This document shows, piece by piece, positions 14,746 through 17,256 of a stretch of 17,256 bases of DNA. The notes below the pieces were generated by a model, which was given only the letters and a program-made list of their open reading frames with translations, ran no database searches and was not told the DNA's origin. A program made the position numbers and the translations under genes. Positions within the stretch are counted from its first letter, which is position 1. Each line of letters starts with the position of its first letter. The DNA comes from an uncultured Prevotellaceae bacterium (GTDB lineage: Bacteria; Bacteroidota; Bacteroidia; Bacteroidales; Bacteroidaceae): assembly GCA_947306845.1 (NCBI GenBank), contig CAMZHP010000031.1, positions 1 to 17,256 of the forward strand. The letters are read 5' to 3'.

Positions 14746-15542
14746 TACGAAGCCTTTGAGAGTTTCTTGCCGCTGAGACGACGGCCCTTGTCTTTCACCT
14801 GCATCACCTCTATGTGTTCAATCTTGTAGGACTGGGGGCCTTCTGGCTTGTCAAGAACAAGTGGGTGCAGGCAGCTGTCGCTCTGAAGCCACTGTGCTAC
14901 CTCGTCCATCCATACCACAGCACCAGCGTTGGTAGGATGGAGATGGTCCTTGCGGCGCTCCATCTCGATGCTGCGAGAGTCGAAATAGCCTTTCTTGCCG
15001 AACACCTTGGATATTTCATCGTTCAGACCTTCATCTGGGGTGGTATTGGGCGGACCAATAAAGACGTTGGGGCAGTCACCAGCTTTGGCGCGCATCTTCA
15101 GCAGACTCTCGTTGATGGTCTTCAGATTCTTCGATGTCAGTTCGTTGCTGCCCATGCAGAAAATGATAAACGTGGGCCGCACCTGATCCATGTAATAGTC
15201 GAGGGTCTCGCCACTCCAGGCATACGTCGTGCTGCCATACCAGGTGACGGCATACATGGTGTCGCCATTTTCCTTGCAGTAGTCATAGAAACGGTAGGCC
15301 AGAGGCTCCACCATGGAGTCGCCGACGAAAAGAAAACGCTGTGAGGTGGAGTCAGGCTCCAGTTTTTCCTCTTTCTGCACAATGACAGAGGTGGTGTCTG
15401 TGGAAGCTGGGAAAAGCTTCTCTATATCGGCCTTGCGGAGCAACTGCTTGGCGAATGTAATGCCTATCGGTGACTGCGCATAGAAATAGATGGCAGAGAA
15501 GGTGACAATCAGCAGCAGCAGGGTCTTTATCTGGGAATTCAT
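14745..15542 (-). CDS. Membrane-anchored SGNH-family protein, probable acyl-transfer partner
   Basis: The 265-residue protein has an N-terminal hydrophobic anchor (7-22) and a periplasmic SGNH domain: nucleophile Ser76 in V-G-D-S-M, G-S-N at 131-133, and the Asp/His pair D-H-L-H (Asp199, His202) in the usual C-terminal block. The last 30 residues are basic. Proteins of this layout (DltD, AlgJ/AlgX and PatB analogues) take an acyl group delivered by an MBOAT and pass it to a glycan. Its position as first gene, overlapping the MBOAT by one base, supports that pairing, though a plain esterase activity cannot be excluded. The promoter is about 60 nt upstream. Confidence 0.87.
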   Translation of the reverse strand: MNSQIKTLLLLIVTFSAIYFYAQSPIGITFAKQLLRKADIEKLFPASTDTTSVIVQKEEKLEPDSTSQRFLFVGDSMVEPLAYRFYDYCKENGDTMYAVTWYGSTTYAWSGETLDYYMDQVRPTFIIFCMGSNELTSKNLKTINESLLKMRAKAGDCPNVFIGPPNTTPDEGLNDEISKVFGKKGYFDSRSIEMERRKDHLHPTNAGAVVWMDEVAQWLQSDSCLHPLVLDKPEGPQSYKIEHIEVMQVKDKGRRLSGKKLSKAS

Positions 15543-15598
15543 GTCGAAATTTCAGTCCTAAAGTTGGGATGGAGATACCTATCTTTCAATTCAAGTTG

Positions 15599-15630
15599 CA
15601 AAATTACACTTTTAAAATGGATTGGGCAAA
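15599..15630 (-). promoter_or_regulatory. Promoter of the O-acylation operon
   Basis: On the minus strand TTTG (15630..15627), 20 bp, then TAATTTTG (15606..15599), a full consensus match. Transcription should start near 15593, about 50 nt before the first gene. Confidence 0.78.
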
Positions 15631-15677
15631 TAAACCACATTTTTTTAGAGCGCGAAAATAAAAAAGGGACAATTCTC

Positions 15678-15708
15678 TTTGGCCTTCACCTGATATTTGC
15701 TACCTTTG
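15678..15708 (+). promoter_or_regulatory. pepD promoter
   Basis: TTTG (15678-15681), 19 bp, then TACCTTTG (15701-15708). Transcription should start near 15713. A Met at 15717 would be almost leaderless; the Met at 15750 leaves a normal leader. Confidence 0.75.
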
Positions 15709-15749
15709 CAATAATAATGAGGAACCTCACATCAAATACCCTGACACTC

Positions 15750-17219
15750 ATGAATCCAACAACCACATCAGCCAAAGGCATTGATCAGGTGCTCGGCATT
15801 TTCAGTCAGCTTAATCAGATTCCCAGACCGTCACATCACGAGGAGAAAGTAGCTGATTTCCTGTGTGATTACGCGCGCCAGCTGGGTCTCAGTTACGATC
15901 GCGACGCACAGAATTGTGTCGTCATCCGCAAGCCAGCCACACCAGGATATGAGGATACAACGCCCGTGGTAGTGCTCAACCACATGGACATGGTGTGCGT
16001 GGGCATGGACAATCCGCTGGTGGACACGGTGAAACCTCATATCGGCGATGATGGATGGATGAGGGCGGAGGGCACCTCGTTGGGCGCCGACAACGGCATC
16101 GGACTTTCCATGGCACTGGCGATGCTGGCTGACGACAGCATCGTTCACGGACCCTTGGAAGTCATTACCACTACCAACGAGGAGGATGGCATGACGGGGG
16201 CGGCTGCCCTTAGTCCTGACTTCATCAGGGGCAGGCGTGTCATCAATCTTGACTCAGAGGACTACGACACCATCACTACCGGGGCGGCAGGTGCCTTGAT
16301 ACAGGTGCACAGACTGCCGTCAGGGCGTGTACCTGCCACAGGGGGCAAGCGGCGCTGGTTCCGCATCACCATCGAAGGCGGAAAAGGCGGACATTCGGGA
16401 GTCGATATCGCCAAGGGCAGGGCTAGTGCCGTCGTCATGGCATGGGCACTGCTGGCAGCTATATATAATGATGTGGACTTGGAATTGGCAAGCATCAGGG
16501 TGGGGGAGGCCAGCGCCTCCATAGCCTCTTCGGCTGAAATGGTGATCTCTGTGCCTTCAGGCGAATCTGCTGAGTTCGTCAAGGAGCAGGAAGCATCGTT
16601 CAACGAATGGGTGCGTGCAGAATATGGCGAAGCCGACCCTGGCGTGAGGTGCCGCATCGAGAAAACTTCGCCTGCCGCTACAGTCATAGGAGAGGAGGCT
16701 CTCAACCAGTTCCTATCCTGCCTGGAGCAAGTACCACAGGGTGTCATCACCATGAGTAAGACAATGGCCGACACTGTGGAGACTTCCAACAACGTGGGGC
16801 GAGTCTATGAAGAGGATGGCCACATCGTTGTAACTACGCACACTCGCAGCTTCATCGACGATGACATGAGGAAAGTGGCTGCCGACATCGCAGCTGTTTT
16901 CGCTGCTGCAGGAGCTACCTCTGAGAAGCTGATGGAGGCACCGGCATGGCAGGAAAACCCCGACTCTCCTTTCCTCACGCTTACCTCCGATGTGTTTGAT
17001 GAGGTGCTTGGATGGCGCCCCAGAAAGGTTGCGATGCATTTCGTGCTCGAAGCGGGCTATTTCGTCAGCAAATACCCAGGCATTCAGATGGCCAGCATCG
17101 GACCACGCATCGTGGAGCCACACTCTTCTTCGGAAAGGGTGCTCATGAGCACTGTGGATGATATTTGGCGAGTATTCATCGTTCTACTCAAAAAAATAGC
17201 AGAGAAAAAGGACATCTGA
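15750..17219 (+). CDS. pepD: Aminoacyl-histidine dipeptidase (PepD, M20 family)
   Basis: The 489-residue cytosolic zinc enzyme cleaves dipeptides, classically carnosine-like Xaa-His and other unspecific ones. The M20 metal site is complete: His78 and Asp80 in N-H-M-D-M-V, Asp114 in G-A-D-N-G, the catalytic Glu144 and Glu145 in N-E-E-D-G, Asp168 in L-D-S-E-D, and His457 in E-P-H-S-S-S-E. A lid/dimer domain lies between about 195 and 390. Length and spacing match E. coli PepD (about 485 residues). The Met at 15750 was preferred to that at 15717, which lies too near the predicted transcription start. It diverges from the O-acylation operon; no terminator is visible in the 37 nt before the window ends. 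Confidence 0.95.
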   Translation: MNPTTTSAKGIDQVLGIFSQLNQIPRPSHHEEKVADFLCDYARQLGLSYDRDAQNCVVIRKPATPGYEDTTPVVVLNHMDMVCVGMDNPLVDTVKPHIGDDGWMRAEGTSLGADNGIGLSMALAMLADDSIVHGPLEVITTTNEEDGMTGAAALSPDFIRGRRVINLDSEDYDTITTGAAGALIQVHRLPSGRVPATGGKRRWFRITIEGGKGGHSGVDIAKGRASAVVMAWALLAAIYNDVDLELASIRVGEASASIASSAEMVISVPSGESAEFVKEQEASFNEWVRAEYGEADPGVRCRIEKTSPAATVIGEEALNQFLSCLEQVPQGVITMSKTMADTVETSNNVGRVYEEDGHIVVTTHTRSFIDDDMRKVAADIAAVFAAAGATSEKLMEAPAWQENPDSPFLTLTSDVFDEVLGWRPRKVAMHFVLEAGYFVSKYPGIQMASIGPRIVEPHSSSERVLMSTVDDIWRVFIVLLKKIAEKKDI

Positions 17220-17256
17220 ACAAATCGCCCTGTTGTTCCTGTTCAGTAAGTCGCTG

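Overview
The window reads as chromosomal DNA of a Bacteroidales bacterium, most likely Prevotella or a close relative. The signs are a short primary sigma factor without region 1.1, several promoters of the Bacteroidetes type (TTTG, about 20 bp, TAnnTTTG), few strong Shine-Dalgarno sites, a type IX-like C-terminal sorting tail on one exported protein, and an M6 protease ending in a dockerin. I see no phage, insertion sequence, tRNA, rRNA or CRISPR.

Layout. (1) Positions 1-1481, minus strand: a tightly coupled set of an HPr-kinase/PEPCK-fold P-loop protein, an S24/S26 (signal-peptidase-like) peptidase, and the first four codons of a third gene cut by the window edge. This pairing is typical of peptide-maturation loci in Bacteroidetes. 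(2) Positions 1528-4595, minus strand: an unrecognised exported protein, the primary sigma factor rpoD and a DegP/HtrA periplasmic protease. A perfect 28-bp palindrome abuts the rpoD promoter. (3) Positions 4985-8209: an exported metallophosphoesterase with a sorting tail, a lipoprotein of unknown function on the opposite strand, and a small exported SH3 protein. (4) Positions 8319-12175: a radical SAM/SPASM enzyme diverges from a 48-codon ORF that has its own promoter and its own intrinsic terminator. A large M6 metalloprotease with dockerin repeats follows. This is the part most likely to hold something undescribed. (5) Positions 12202-15542, minus strand: a three-gene operon of an SGNH protein, an MBOAT acyltransferase and a CE2-like SGNH esterase, probably for adding and removing acyl groups on an envelope glycan. 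(6) Positions 15750-17219: a PepD-type aminoacyl-histidine dipeptidase.

Promoter matches were used to choose several starts. For htrA, the phosphoesterase, the radical SAM gene and pepD, the longest reading frame begins inside or upstream of a good promoter, so a downstream Met was preferred. Functions come from motifs read by eye; no database search was run.
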